Shown here in pieces: positions 8,557-15,902 of a stretch of DNA of 64,000 nucleotides. The position numbers and the translations under genes were made by a program. The stretch comes from Sphingopyxis macrogoltabida. GTDB lineage: Bacteria; Pseudomonadota; Alphaproteobacteria; Sphingomonadales; Sphingomonadaceae. The stretch is taken from positions 437,001-501,000 of the forward strand of contig NZ_CP012700.1 of NCBI RefSeq assembly GCF_001307295.1. The letters are read 5' to 3'. The notes under the pieces are model-generated. The model ran no database searches. It worked only from the letters and a program-made list of their open reading frames with translations, and was not told the origin of the DNA. Every line of letters begins with the position of its first letter. Position 1 is the stretch's first letter.

Positions 8557-9546
8557 TTATCGGCGGCGGAGGAAGAGTGCGTCCGCTCGGCGCTCGACCC
8601 GCAGATCTAAGAGGGTCGCTATGCGCTCCGCGAATGGCTCGGTCTTGCTGATCTGGAAGCGCCCCGATACCTCGCGCGCCGCGATCGCGCTGTCTTCGAT
8701 CATGATCGGAACCGCGGCGTAGCGATTGGCTTCGGCGACAAGCCGGTCGAGCCGGATCGAGCGATATTCGGCCCAGCCATCGGGCCAGTGTGCCGGAAGG
8801 GCCGGCGGAGGTCCGGCTTTTGGCGCCAATGTTCCGTCGGACCGATAGGCCAGCGCCGCGCCTTCGCGAAGCGGCGTGACCTGGTCCGCCACCGCATCGG
8901 TGCGGACCTCGGCCGCACCGCGCCGCAGCATTGCGGTGACCGTGCCGGCCTCGTCGAGACTGAGGTCGATCTCGGCATCATTCGCGCTTGCGGTGCCGCG
9001 TCCGGCGTCAATGCGCAGGGGGACGTCCTGCCCGGCCACCGAGAGACGAACCCGGCCCCTGACCAGACGCACTCTTCGCGCGTCTGTCCCCACGGCGACG
9101 TCGAGCCGGCTGTCGGTGTCGAGCGTCGCGCTCGACCCGTCGGCAAGCCGGAAGGTCCGTATTTCGCCGCGCCGTGTCTCCAGCGGCTCGGCGGCAAAGG
9201 CGGCCGAGCTGCCGCCCCGCTGACCGGGAAGCGGAGCGCCCCCGGCACCGATCGCGACGATCAGGAGCGCGAGCGCCGTCGCTGCTGCGCCCCACGGCAG
9301 CCACTTTTTGATCCGGCCGCGCCGCGCCTCGGCATGCGCGCTCCCGTGACGCTCCGATGTCTTGAGAATGGCGAGCGCCGCCATGCGCTGCTCGGCGCGC
9401 CGATAGGCCTCGCGGTTTTCGGCCGACCCGTTCAGCCAGGCATCGAACTCGCCGCGGAGCGCGGCTGCATCTTCGCCGCGCATCTTGATCAGCCATGCGC
9501 GCGCGATCTCGTCGAGCGAATAGTCGCCGTCACCTGCTTTGGTCAT
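8557..9546 (-). CDS. FecR-like anti-sigma regulator
   Basis: The 329-residue inner-membrane protein transmits the receptor signal to the ECF sigma factor. The N-terminal cytoplasmic DUF4880-like part (ARAWLIKMRGEDAAALRGEFDAWL) binds sigma. A single membrane helix (WGAAATALALLIVAIGAG) is followed by the periplasmic FecR domain (ETRRGEIRTFRLADGSSATLDTDSRL) and an STN-like C-terminal segment. Its start overlaps the sigma stop by 4 bp (ATGA), and the receptor gene lies 100 bp downstream. Family assignment is clear. The ligand is inferred from context. Confidence 0.9.
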   Translation of the reverse strand: MTKAGDGDYSLDEIARAWLIKMRGEDAAALRGEFDAWLNGSAENREAYRRAEQRMAALAILKTSERHGSAHAEARRGRIKKWLPWGAAATALALLIVAIGAGGAPLPGQRGGSSAAFAAEPLETRRGEIRTFRLADGSSATLDTDSRLDVAVGTDARRVRLVRGRVRLSVAGQDVPLRIDAGRGTASANDAEIDLSLDEAGTVTAMLRRGAAEVRTDAVADQVTPLREGAALAYRSDGTLAPKAGPPPALPAHWPDGWAEYRSIRLDRLVAEANRYAAVPIMIEDSAIAAREVSGRFQISKTEPFAERIATLLDLRVERRADALFLRRR

Positions 9547-10082
9547 TGACCCTCGTCCACCACCTTCGAGATCTGAGCGAGCGCTCTCATCATATGATAT
9601 TCCACCGTCGCGATGCTGATGCCGAGCGCCTCATGTATCTCGCGATAAGAGAGCTCGTCCACCCGGTGCATGAGGAAGACGCGGCGGGTCTTTGGCGGCA
9701 GGGCATCAACGGCCGCTTCATAGAGCCGAAGCAGATCGGCGGCTTCGAGATCCCACTCCTGCGCGGCGGGCGTGGCGCCTTCACTCTCATCGCGCAGCGG
9801 AAAGAAGGTCGCGCGCGACGATTTCTGGCGCCTGGCGCGATCGATAAGCAGGTTCTGGGCGATACGACGCAGGAAACCGCCCGGATTGGCGAGCTGGTAC
9901 CGCTGCTCGCTGCCCGCCGCGCGCGCAAAGACTTCCTGAACAAGATCGGGCGCTTCCTCGGCGCCCGCCTTGCGGCGCAGGAAATGAAAGAGCGACATGC
10001 GGTGCGCACGATAGGCCGCCTCGAGATCCTGGCCGGCCTCTGGCCGCTGTCTGCACTGCGGCGGCCGGTCGGCCGGATGCAC
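9543..10082 (-). CDS. ECF sigma factor, FecI-like
   Basis: The protein holds sigma region 2 (LEAAYRAHRMSLFHFLRRKAG ... DLVQEVFARA ... RIAQNLLIDRARR) and region 4 (ALPPKTRRVFLMHRVDELSYREIHEALGISIATVEYHMMRAL). It should direct RNA polymerase to the receptor/isopeptidase promoter when released by FecR. The start is uncertain: GTG 10082 gives 179 residues, the usual length for the family, while the first ATG (10247) would add a 55-residue Pro/Arg/Cys-rich extension unlike sigma factors. The ribosome site at the GTG is weak. Confidence 0.85.
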   Translation of the reverse strand: MHPADRPPQCRQRPEAGQDLEAAYRAHRMSLFHFLRRKAGAEEAPDLVQEVFARAAGSEQRYQLANPGGFLRRIAQNLLIDRARRQKSSRATFFPLRDESEGATPAAQEWDLEAADLLRLYEAAVDALPPKTRRVFLMHRVDELSYREIHEALGISIATVEYHMMRALAQISKVVDEGQ

Positions 10083-10404
10083 ATGGCAGGCCGAGGACGG
10101 TGAAAAGGGGTGACGCGGCGGCGCACGGTCGCGGCAGGTACAGGAAGACAAGGCGGTAGTCCCGGCCGGCACGAGCGAAAGCGTCCGGCCGCGGCCGGGC
10201 TTGCTCTTCCAGTGCTGTGCCGCCGTCTGGCCGCTCGCGCGGGCCATGGTCCGGTTGGGCCGCCGGTCCGGTCAGGGACTGGCGTGATTGATGACTGGCG
10301 AAATATTCCGCGAAGGAGCTGCCAGACATGCTCCTCCGCTCTGGAATCATGTCAATTTCGGGCGGTGCTGACAAGCAAAAGGATCGGGCGATGGCTCCGA
10401 CTGC
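10083..10404. other. Region upstream of the ECF sigma gene
   Basis: These 322 bases separate the end of the gntR-type gene from the presumed sigma start. Frames across it encode low-complexity Pro/Arg/Ala sequences without domains. On the - strand a GGAGGAGC run lies immediately before an ATG at 10328, but that frame leads into sequence antisense-like to the sigma gene. The sigma promoter probably lies here. I cannot define it. Confidence 0.35.
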
Positions 10405-11016
10405 TCAAACATCGCGCCCCGGATGGTTGCCGAGCGCGCGAGCATAGCGTGCCGATTCGTGCGCTCGCCTTTCATGATAGCCGAGCAGCAGGCCCCGAAG
10501 CTCGGCTTGCGGTGCGGCTTCGGCGACCGCGGTCTCGATCCGCTGATATTCGGCTTCGACTTCCGAAAGGATCGCCGCGTCGAATTGCCTCGAAAACTGC
10601 AACCGGTCGCCGATCGCCGCGATACTCGCGACGATTTCGCCGTTCGACGATCGTTCGGCGATGGCGAGGAACAGGTCAGCGAACCGGTCGGGATAGGGCT
10701 GGTCGGCCGACACCGAGGCTGCAAAGCCTTTGGGCGTGGTCGCGACGGCGGCGAGCAGCAGGATCAGGTGAAGCTCGAGCAGGTCGCGAAACTCTGTCTC
10801 GGCAAGATAATGGACGTGAAATCCCTCTCCCGGCCTGAAATCGACCATGCGTTCGCCATCCAGCCGAAAGAGGCTGTCGCGCACCGGTGTGAGGCTGACG
10901 CCAAGCTCGTCGGCCACCCGCGCGGCTTCGATCCGCGCGCCTGTGGGCCATATACCCCCCATCAGGCGCCGCTTGATTGCTTCATAGGTCGGCTCGAATA
11001 CGTGCGCGGGACTCAT
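10405..11016 (-). CDS. GntR-family transcriptional regulator
   Basis: The 203-residue protein has an N-terminal winged helix-turn-helix (TYEAIKRRLMGGIWPTGARI then AARVADELGVSLTPVRDSLFRLDGERMV) and an all-helical FCD-like C-terminal ligand domain. Start ATG 11016 overlaps the upstream phyH stop (ATGA), so the two are translationally coupled. This makes it the last gene of a luxR-luxI-phyH-gntR run, 3' of which the sigma/fecR/receptor genes continue on the same strand. Target genes are unknown. Autoregulation of the operon is a reasonable guess. Confidence 0.85.
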   Translation of the reverse strand: MSPAHVFEPTYEAIKRRLMGGIWPTGARIEAARVADELGVSLTPVRDSLFRLDGERMVDFRPGEGFHVHYLAETEFRDLLELHLILLLAAVATTPKGFAASVSADQPYPDRFADLFLAIAERSSNGEIVASIAAIGDRLQFSRQFDAAILSEVEAEYQRIETAVAEAAPQAELRGLLLGYHERRAHESARYARALGNHPGRDV

Positions 11017-11891
11017 CGGCCGCTCCTTTCGGTCGCAGCGAAATCGGCGACGGCATCGGCCTGGTCGGGACGCAGCGCGTCGACCGCGCCTATCGGGCCG
11101 GACGGTTCGCCTTGCAGGAGGATCGAGGGGCACTGGCCTTCATAGTTGCCGAGGTTGGGGCGGTGCTGCGCATAGCCTGCGAGCGCCGCGAGCTCCGGCG
11201 GGAAGTGCCGCGCGACGTCGGGCGGGTAGGCCAGCCACAGATTTTCATAGGGTTTGAGCCAGCCAAGGCTGTAGCTGACGAGCACGCCGCGCCGGACATT
11301 CTTGCTACGGTTCGCGCCGGCGCCGTGCGCGGTCGATCCGAGAAAGCAGATCGCCGCGCCGGGTTCGCATTCGGCATATATAGGAGGGCCGGGATCCTCT
11401 TTCGCCATGCCGGTGACGCCTTGGCTTTCGGGGAAAATCTGTGTCGCGCCATTCTCCTTCGTGAAGGAGGTCAGCGGCCAGAGGATGTTGACGAGATATT
11501 CCTGGGTTCCGTCTGCGCCGCGCCACATGTCCTGGTCGCGGTGCGGGAACTGCCGCACTTCGCCGGGGTGAATCTCGATCGCCTGGGCGAGGTTCAGCTG
11601 CATGCGCTCGCATCCCGGCCCGAGGATTGCTTCGACGGCGGAAAGGATGACGGGGTCGAGCACCAGATCGGCCACGTGCCGCGAGCGCCGCAGCAGGCTG
11701 CCGAACCGCTTCGTTCGCCGGCCGTAGAAGTCGCCCTCGCAAAAGGGCGTCTCGGCAAAGACCGGATCGAGATCGCTGGCGAGGGCGTGTACGGTCGCGC
11801 TCGCCCGCTCATGCAGGATGCAAAAGCCGTTGCCGCGAAGTTCGCCGACGAGGCGGGTGGAAAGGTCGGCCTGGGTGAGATCCGCCGTCAT
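11013..11891 (-). CDS. Phytanoyl-CoA dioxygenase (PhyH) family Fe(II)/2-oxoglutarate oxygenase
   Basis: The 292-residue cytoplasmic oxygenase of the PhyH family shows the iron-binding HxD in QFPHRDQDMWRG and the distal His in GSTAHGAGANRSKNVRRG, with the nearby Arg that anchors 2-oxoglutarate. Start ATG 11891 overlaps the luxI stop by 4 bp. Such genes are, as I recall, found next to luxI/luxR in several sphingomonads. A natural inference is that it hydroxylates the acyl chain of the homoserine-lactone signal or its acyl precursor. No sequence feature proves the substrate. Confidence 0.88.
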   Translation of the reverse strand: MTADLTQADLSTRLVGELRGNGFCILHERASATVHALASDLDPVFAETPFCEGDFYGRRTKRFGSLLRRSRHVADLVLDPVILSAVEAILGPGCERMQLNLAQAIEIHPGEVRQFPHRDQDMWRGADGTQEYLVNILWPLTSFTKENGATQIFPESQGVTGMAKEDPGPPIYAECEPGAAICFLGSTAHGAGANRSKNVRRGVLVSYSLGWLKPYENLWLAYPPDVARHFPPELAALAGYAQHRPNLGNYEGQCPSILLQGEPSGPIGAVDALRPDQADAVADFAATERSGR

Positions 11892-12511
11892 GGTGCAAGT
11901 TCCCCACCTTCGAGCTTGAGCCCGAGCGGCGTCCATGTCCCCGTTCGTTGCAGGCCGGGAAGCGTGTCGGCGTCGATCCGGATGCCGAACGCGAGGATCG
12001 GGCCGGCGCTGCCCGGGAGAGCGGGACCGAGCGCGCGGCAGGACCAGCCGAAACCGCTGATCTTCGCGAACCAGCGCGCCTCCGCGATCCCGACATATTC
12101 GCGGATGCCATTGTGGAGGGCATGGTCCGCAAGCGCGCTGACGAGCTGGTTGCGGGCGTCGAGACGCTCGGCGGCCGATTGCGCGGGGTCGAGGCAGAAG
12201 CGGCTGATTTCCCAGACCGCCTCGCCGGATGGCGCGCCGTCGGGGCAGAGATGGGGATAGAGATCGCCGAGGAGATGCGGTGCGGTCGTCGGCAGCAACC
12301 GCGCCGATGCCCGGTGGCGCAGATCGTCCGGATCAAGCAGAATCAGATATCGAGCATGCGGATTATCGAACTGGTCGAGCTCGAAACGCCCATCGAGAGC
12401 GGGAAGATCCCACTTCAGAAGATCGATGAAAACCTGCTTTCGGGCTGCGAACATGGCGCGCAGCGCCGCGTCGCCGGGCGCAGCCTGCGCCCGCGTGGAT
12501 TGATCGGTCAT
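11888..12511 (-). CDS. luxI: Acyl-homoserine-lactone synthase (LuxI family)
   Basis: The 207-residue enzyme makes N-acyl-homoserine lactones from S-adenosylmethionine and acyl-ACP. Conserved LuxI features are visible: the N-terminal Arg and aromatic residues (FAARKQVFIDLLKWDLP), the acidic pair in ELDQFDNPHARYLIL, the Arg in ASARLLPTT and VWEISRFCLDP with its Glu and Arg. The C-terminal half is less conserved, as usual, because it selects the acyl chain. It sits 98 bp downstream of luxR on the same strand and is coupled to phyH by an ATGA overlap. Confidence 0.9.
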   Translation of the reverse strand: MTDQSTRAQAAPGDAALRAMFAARKQVFIDLLKWDLPALDGRFELDQFDNPHARYLILLDPDDLRHRASARLLPTTAPHLLGDLYPHLCPDGAPSGEAVWEISRFCLDPAQSAAERLDARNQLVSALADHALHNGIREYVGIAEARWFAKISGFGWSCRALGPALPGSAGPILAFGIRIDADTLPGLQRTGTWTPLGLKLEGGELAP

Positions 12512-12568
12512 AGGTCATCCTTGGTTGCTGGATGCCCGAGTCAGACCATCAATCTCGCGGGTCGGCTA

Positions 12569-12584
12569 TGCCCATTTCTGGGCA
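12569..12584 (-). promoter_or_regulatory. Candidate lux-box-like dyad upstream of luxI
   Basis: A 16-bp dyad, TGCCCA-TTTC-TGGGCA, lies between luxR and luxI, its nearer edge 57 bp before the luxI start. Size and place fit a LuxR-type operator giving autoinduction. It is shorter than the canonical 20-bp lux box, and no second copy was found upstream of luxR. The assignment is therefore inference. Confidence 0.45.
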
Positions 12585-12609
12585 AGCCTTTCGCCTTTTG
12601 GCGCTCGCC

Positions 12610-13368
12610 TCAGTCGGGACGCCACCAGTCATAGACGTCTGAAAAGCCGATCAGGCCGTCGTACAGAGCGCAGAGGATCAGCATCGAGCGGCAGTGGACC
12701 GAATAGCGGTCGCGGGCCATCTTGAGGTGGCGGACCACCGTTTCCTGGCTGATCCCGAGAATGTCGGCGATTTCGCCCGCCGTCTTGCCGCGCGCCGACC
12801 AGAGCACACATTCGCGCTGGCGCTCGGTGAGGACCGATCGCGGCCGCGGGGCTGCCGCACCCATGAAGTCGCGCGCTCTCGCGATCGCAATCGCGCCGAT
12901 GATTTCGGCGACGTTGAGCATATGGCACGGCAGATCGGTGTGCGGGCCGACCGCGAAGGAGCAGGAGCCCATGGCTTCGCCCGGCAGGTGTCGCGGAACG
13001 GTGAAGCCGTCGCCGACACCGCTCGCTCGCGCGACGTTCATCAACTGCCGGTCGCTGCGCGAGAGGGGGATATAGTGCTCGACGTTGCGCCACGCGAACC
13101 CGGTGACCGCACGTTCACCGGCCCGGCGGATCGGGTCTGTCGCACTGAGGTCGAGGCCGATGTAGATCTTGGCCCAGGCTTCGGGATAATTATGGACGAG
13201 CATCGATGCGGCCTCGCCGCCGCGCCGGTCGAAGGCGAGAGCGAAATGGTCGAAACCCATGCGCTCGGCCGCGTTCGCCAGCGCTGCAAAAAGTTGTTCC
13301 TGCTGTCCCGCGCCTGAAATTTCGTGGGCGAGCTCCTCCGTCAGATGAAAATGCTTCACATCGATCAT
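12610..13368 (-). CDS. luxR: LuxR-family quorum-sensing transcription factor
   Basis: The 252-residue regulator has an N-terminal autoinducer-binding domain (about 20-160, with the W/Y/D-rich pocket: YPEAWAKIYIGLDLSATDPI and the downstream FAWRNVE). A GerE-type helix-turn-helix follows (LTERQRECVLWSARGKTAGEIADILGISQETVVRHLKMA). ATG 13368 is the first start that precedes the domain; the longer upstream extension is Arg/Pro-rich and not domain-like. Neighbouring luxI makes this the likely cognate receptor. Confidence 0.9.
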   Translation of the reverse strand: MIDVKHFHLTEELAHEISGAGQQEQLFAALANAAERMGFDHFALAFDRRGGEAASMLVHNYPEAWAKIYIGLDLSATDPIRRAGERAVTGFAWRNVEHYIPLSRSDRQLMNVARASGVGDGFTVPRHLPGEAMGSCSFAVGPHTDLPCHMLNVAEIIGAIAIARARDFMGAAAPRPRSVLTERQRECVLWSARGKTAGEIADILGISQETVVRHLKMARDRYSVHCRSMLILCALYDGLIGFSDVYDWWRPD

Positions 13369-13645
13369 CGGCCGCTGACGCGTTCCCGACCCGGCTGTCC
13401 GCGGTCCGCTCCCTTGGGTCGCGCGCCAGCGGTTCCTCTCCGCGGCGCACGAGGTTCGACAATGGTCCGACGGGTCCTGACATTGCGCGGCGGGTCGCTG
13501 TTTTCGCGGCCTCGGCGCTACAATCGATCGGCGTAGATGGTCTAACATCCAGATAAGCCGCGTAAAGCTTCGAGGCCCGAGAGATGGATCCAGTCTGACA
13601 CTTCATGTGCCATACTGCCGACCGGGGCGCGCTAGTGAACCGGGT

Positions 13646-13771
13646 TCAAATACGGGCGACTGCCCGGATCGCGCCGACGATCCCGGCGACGAACGATCCC
13701 GCGACGAGCGTCGTCAGCAGCCAGAACTCGATCGCGATGGCGCGGTGCTTCCATTTGGGTTCGCGAGGCAT
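13646..13771 (-). CDS. Small single-pass membrane peptide (41 aa)
   Basis: The peptide MPREPKWKHRAIAIEFW continues into a strongly hydrophobic helix (LLTTLVAGSFVAGIVGAIRAV). Positive residues come before the helix, as expected for a small inner-membrane protein. It lies after the terminator of the SRAP operon and tail-to-head upstream of the luxR operon. No family is recognised and the ribosome site is weak. Confidence 0.4.
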   Translation of the reverse strand: MPREPKWKHRAIAIEFWLLTTLVAGSFVAGIVGAIRAVARI

Positions 13772-13810
13772 CGGGACGGCATGGCAGGGATGCGCATTGT
13801 AGGACAGACG

Positions 13811-13837
13811 AAAAAGGCCTCGCCTTTCGGCGAGGCC
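13811..13837 (-). terminator. Rho-independent terminator, - strand
   Basis: GGCCTCGCC (13816-13824) and GGCGAGGCC (13829-13837) form a perfect 9-bp stem with a TTTC loop. AAAAA at 13811-13815 becomes a U-run on the - strand transcript. It lies about 170 bp past the SRAP stop codon and probably ends that operon. Confidence 0.8.
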
Positions 13838-14006
13838 CTCCCGGCTTTCGATGGCAAGGAGCCGCATCGAAAATCGTCCCCCCCTCGAATCGTCTTGGGT
13901 CGCAGTCAACGATTCGAAAGTTGGTGGGTGCTAGCCGGTAATCCGGAAGAGTCAACATGCGGTTTACGCTACGCCTTCCATGATAAAATAGCCTATTCTT
14001 AGCCCG

Positions 14007-14651
14007 CTAGAAGAGCGTGGGTGAGCCGGTCGGCGGCTTCCGGCTGAACCAGGGAATGTCGGTGCGTTCTACGGCAAGCCGCTCTGCGGGATATTGGGTG
14101 ACGAGCATCATGGCGTCTGCGGGTTCCGCGCGCAGCCATCGGTCATGATCGGCGGCCTGCAGGATGACCGGCATCCGGTCGTGGACATCGAAAAGCTCCT
14201 TCGTCGCATCGACCATCACCATCGTGTAGCAATCGCCCCATTCGTCGCTCGGGCGCCAGAGACCGGCGCAGGCAGCGAGTGGCTGGTCAGTGGGGCTGAT
14301 CCATGTCTGCGTCATCCGGCCCTTTTCGCCTTCGGCCTCGGCGAAGGCGGTGAAGGGGATGAGGCAGCGCTGCGCCGGGTTGGTGAACCAGGTACGCCAG
14401 AAGCTCATCAGTTTGTCGTCGCGCGCATTGTTTACGGGCTTCGGCTTGCTGGTCGCCTTCATATGCTTGAGCCGGACCGGAAACCCCCAGGTCATCGCCT
14501 CGAGCGCGCGCGCGCCGCCATCCTCGCGCACGACGAACCCCTGCCCGCCGGGATAGACGTCGCCGGGCTGCGCGTTGGTGAGCGGGCGGCGCGCACCGAA
14601 GGCCGACGCGACCTCGTCGACCGAGGCCTTGAGCGTCACCAGATTGCACAT
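14007..14651 (-). CDS. SRAP family protein (YedK/HMCES-like abasic-site DNA-protein crosslinker)
   Basis: The 214-residue protein belongs to the SOS-response-associated peptidase family, which shields abasic sites in single-stranded DNA by covalent linkage. The N-terminal Cys2 (MCNLVTLK), the NARDD motif, the FTAFAEAEG loop with its Glu and the catalytic HDRMPVIL are all present, so it should be active. It is the last gene of a four-gene - strand operon headed by a LexA-type box. A terminator follows. Confidence 0.92.
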   Translation of the reverse strand: MCNLVTLKASVDEVASAFGARRPLTNAQPGDVYPGGQGFVVREDGGARALEAMTWGFPVRLKHMKATSKPKPVNNARDDKLMSFWRTWFTNPAQRCLIPFTAFAEAEGEKGRMTQTWISPTDQPLAACAGLWRPSDEWGDCYTMVMVDATKELFDVHDRMPVILQAADHDRWLRAEPADAMMLVTQYPAERLAVERTDIPWFSRKPPTGSPTLF

Positions 14652-14678
14652 GATCGCGCCTCCTTGCCGTGTTTCCGG

Positions 14679-15191
14679 TCAGGCCGCTCCTAAGAGCTCG
14701 TCGAAATTCTGCTGAATCGGCGGCATGATGCTGAAGCTGTTCTTGGGGAAGGGCTGCAATATGTCCAGCGGCGGCCGCGTCCCCATCAGCCAATCGAACC
14801 AGTCCTCGGGGCGCACCACGGCAACATGCCGGTCCTTGTGCGGCGCCAGATCGTCATAGGCCGGAACGGTGAGCGCGGCGAAACTTTCTGGCCAAAGGCG
14901 GTGCGCTGGCCGCCAGACCGCCGCGATGCAGAAGAAGGGCTCGTCGGTGATCAGGCTGGCCGCATATATCGTCTTGCCACGCTTCACGAGGCCGAACGCA
15001 TTGGCGAGCAGCAGGCAGGGCCGGTCGATGATCGCGGTCTCGGACTTGAGCAGCGGAATCTGGAAGATGTCGGCGTCGCGCGAGTGCAGGCCCCAGAGCA
15101 TTTCCTTCTCGCGCTCGCGCTGGCCGTCCCACACCATCACCCGGTGTATCTTGCCGATGCCGACGAGTGCGTCATCGCTTTCGATATCCAT
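14679..15191 (-). CDS. SRAP-like paralogue lacking the catalytic Cys2
   Basis: This 170-residue protein retains the SRAP outline: MLWGLHSRDADIFQIPLLKSETA, then RPCLLLANAFGLVKRGKTIYAASL, a FFCIAAVWRP core, and HKDRHVAVVRPEDWFDWL aligned with the HDRMPVIL...WL end. It starts MDIESDD rather than MC, so the nucleophile is missing, and the NARxE motif is replaced by KSETA. It may bind DNA without crosslinking or act with the adjacent intact SRAP 27 bp downstream. A GAGG ribosome site precedes the ATG. Homology is inferred by eye. Confidence 0.65.
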   Translation of the reverse strand: MDIESDDALVGIGKIHRVMVWDGQREREKEMLWGLHSRDADIFQIPLLKSETAIIDRPCLLLANAFGLVKRGKTIYAASLITDEPFFCIAAVWRPAHRLWPESFAALTVPAYDDLAPHKDRHVAVVRPEDWFDWLMGTRPPLDILQPFPKNSFSIMPPIQQNFDELLGAA

Positions 15192-15203
15192 GGGTTTTAA
15201 TCC

Positions 15204-15533
15204 TCATGCACGGAAGCGGCTGAGCGCCCGCTTCCATTCGCGTTCGTCGGGCATGGGCAAGGCGATATCGTCGGGACCGGGATCGACCAGCTCGATCCGC
15301 ACCGGGCGAACGCGCTTGCCGGTCCGGGCGCCGCAGCGAACGCACCAGAATTTCTCACGTGCCTTGCCGAGATCATCGTCCCACATCTTGCACTGGAAGC
15401 GCCACCAGATTCCATAGGGGTTGAAGGTCGCGCTGTGTCCGCAGCGGCAGACGGGCTTGATCGCCCGAAACCAGGCGGCCGCCTCGAAGATGTGCGTTGC
15501 TCGGGGCTGCCCCTCTTTGGTCCAGCCGCCCAC
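15204..15533 (-). CDS. Hypothetical protein with two Cys pairs (possible zinc ribbon)
   Basis: The frame encodes 109 residues from GTG 15533: a VGGWTKEGQPRATHIFEAA start, then CRCGH in the middle and CVRCG about 35 residues later. The paired CxC/CxxC spacing suggests a zinc-binding fold. The GTG lies one base after the stop of the preceding small gene, so coupling is likely and I prefer it to longer frames. It belongs to the LexA-box operon with the SRAP genes. Function unknown. Confidence 0.6.
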   Translation of the reverse strand: MGGWTKEGQPRATHIFEAAAWFRAIKPVCRCGHSATFNPYGIWWRFQCKMWDDDLGKAREKFWCVRCGARTGKRVRPVRIELVDPGPDDIALPMPDEREWKRALSRFRA

Positions 15534-15534
15534 G

Positions 15535-15726
15535 TCACAGCGAAAGCCCGAGCTGGTCGGGACTCGCGGGCTCCGCGCCCGCGCGAACGCTCTCGACGAT
15601 TGCGCGGGCAAGTTCGAACGCCGCCTCGACCCGGATATGGCTCGTCGGTGCGGTAATCCCGACGCGCGCCCAGCCGGGGGCGGCAAGAATGGTTTCGGCG
15701 ACTCGGGCGGTATCGATTTTATCCAT
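15535..15726 (-). CDS. Small conserved-looking helical protein (63 aa), first gene of the SRAP operon
   Basis: The protein reads MDKIDTARVAETILAAPGWARVGI and ends with a helical VEAAFELARAIVESVRAG. Similar small proteins accompany ArdC/SRAP genes on sphingomonad mobile elements (possibly the DUF6771 family; I am not certain of the number). It starts 10 bp from the LexA-type box and its stop is one base from the next start. Function unknown. Confidence 0.6.
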   Translation of the reverse strand: MDKIDTARVAETILAAPGWARVGITAPTSHIRVEAAFELARAIVESVRAGAEPASPDQLGLSL

Positions 15727-15736
15727 GCCGCAAAGA

Positions 15737-15751
15737 GAACATAGGAAGAAC
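15737..15751 (-). promoter_or_regulatory. LexA (SOS) box, GAAC-N7-GAAC
   Basis: GAAC (15737-15740), seven bases, GAAC (15748-15751) reads GTTC-N7-GTTC on the coding strand. That is the alphaproteobacterial LexA operator. It lies 10 bp before the first start codon of an operon that ends with an SOS-associated SRAP gene, so the position and gene content agree. Confidence 0.75.
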
Positions 15752-15902
15752 ATTTTGGCAAGGCTGCGAGCGATGCACGGTCGGGCAGCGTCGGCCGTGC
15801 GGCGGCGATGCCGCCGCACGCGAGCCCGAGGGGAGCCCGGACGCCGGGACGGATCGGGCGCGGCGAGAGAGGCTCGCCGCCGGTCCGCCGCGGAGAACCG
15901 AT

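Noticed and set aside
13637..13670. GGTTCAAAT, resembling a tRNA T-loop
   Set aside because: No acceptor stem, D-arm or anticodon arm can be drawn around it. No tRNA was found anywhere in the window.
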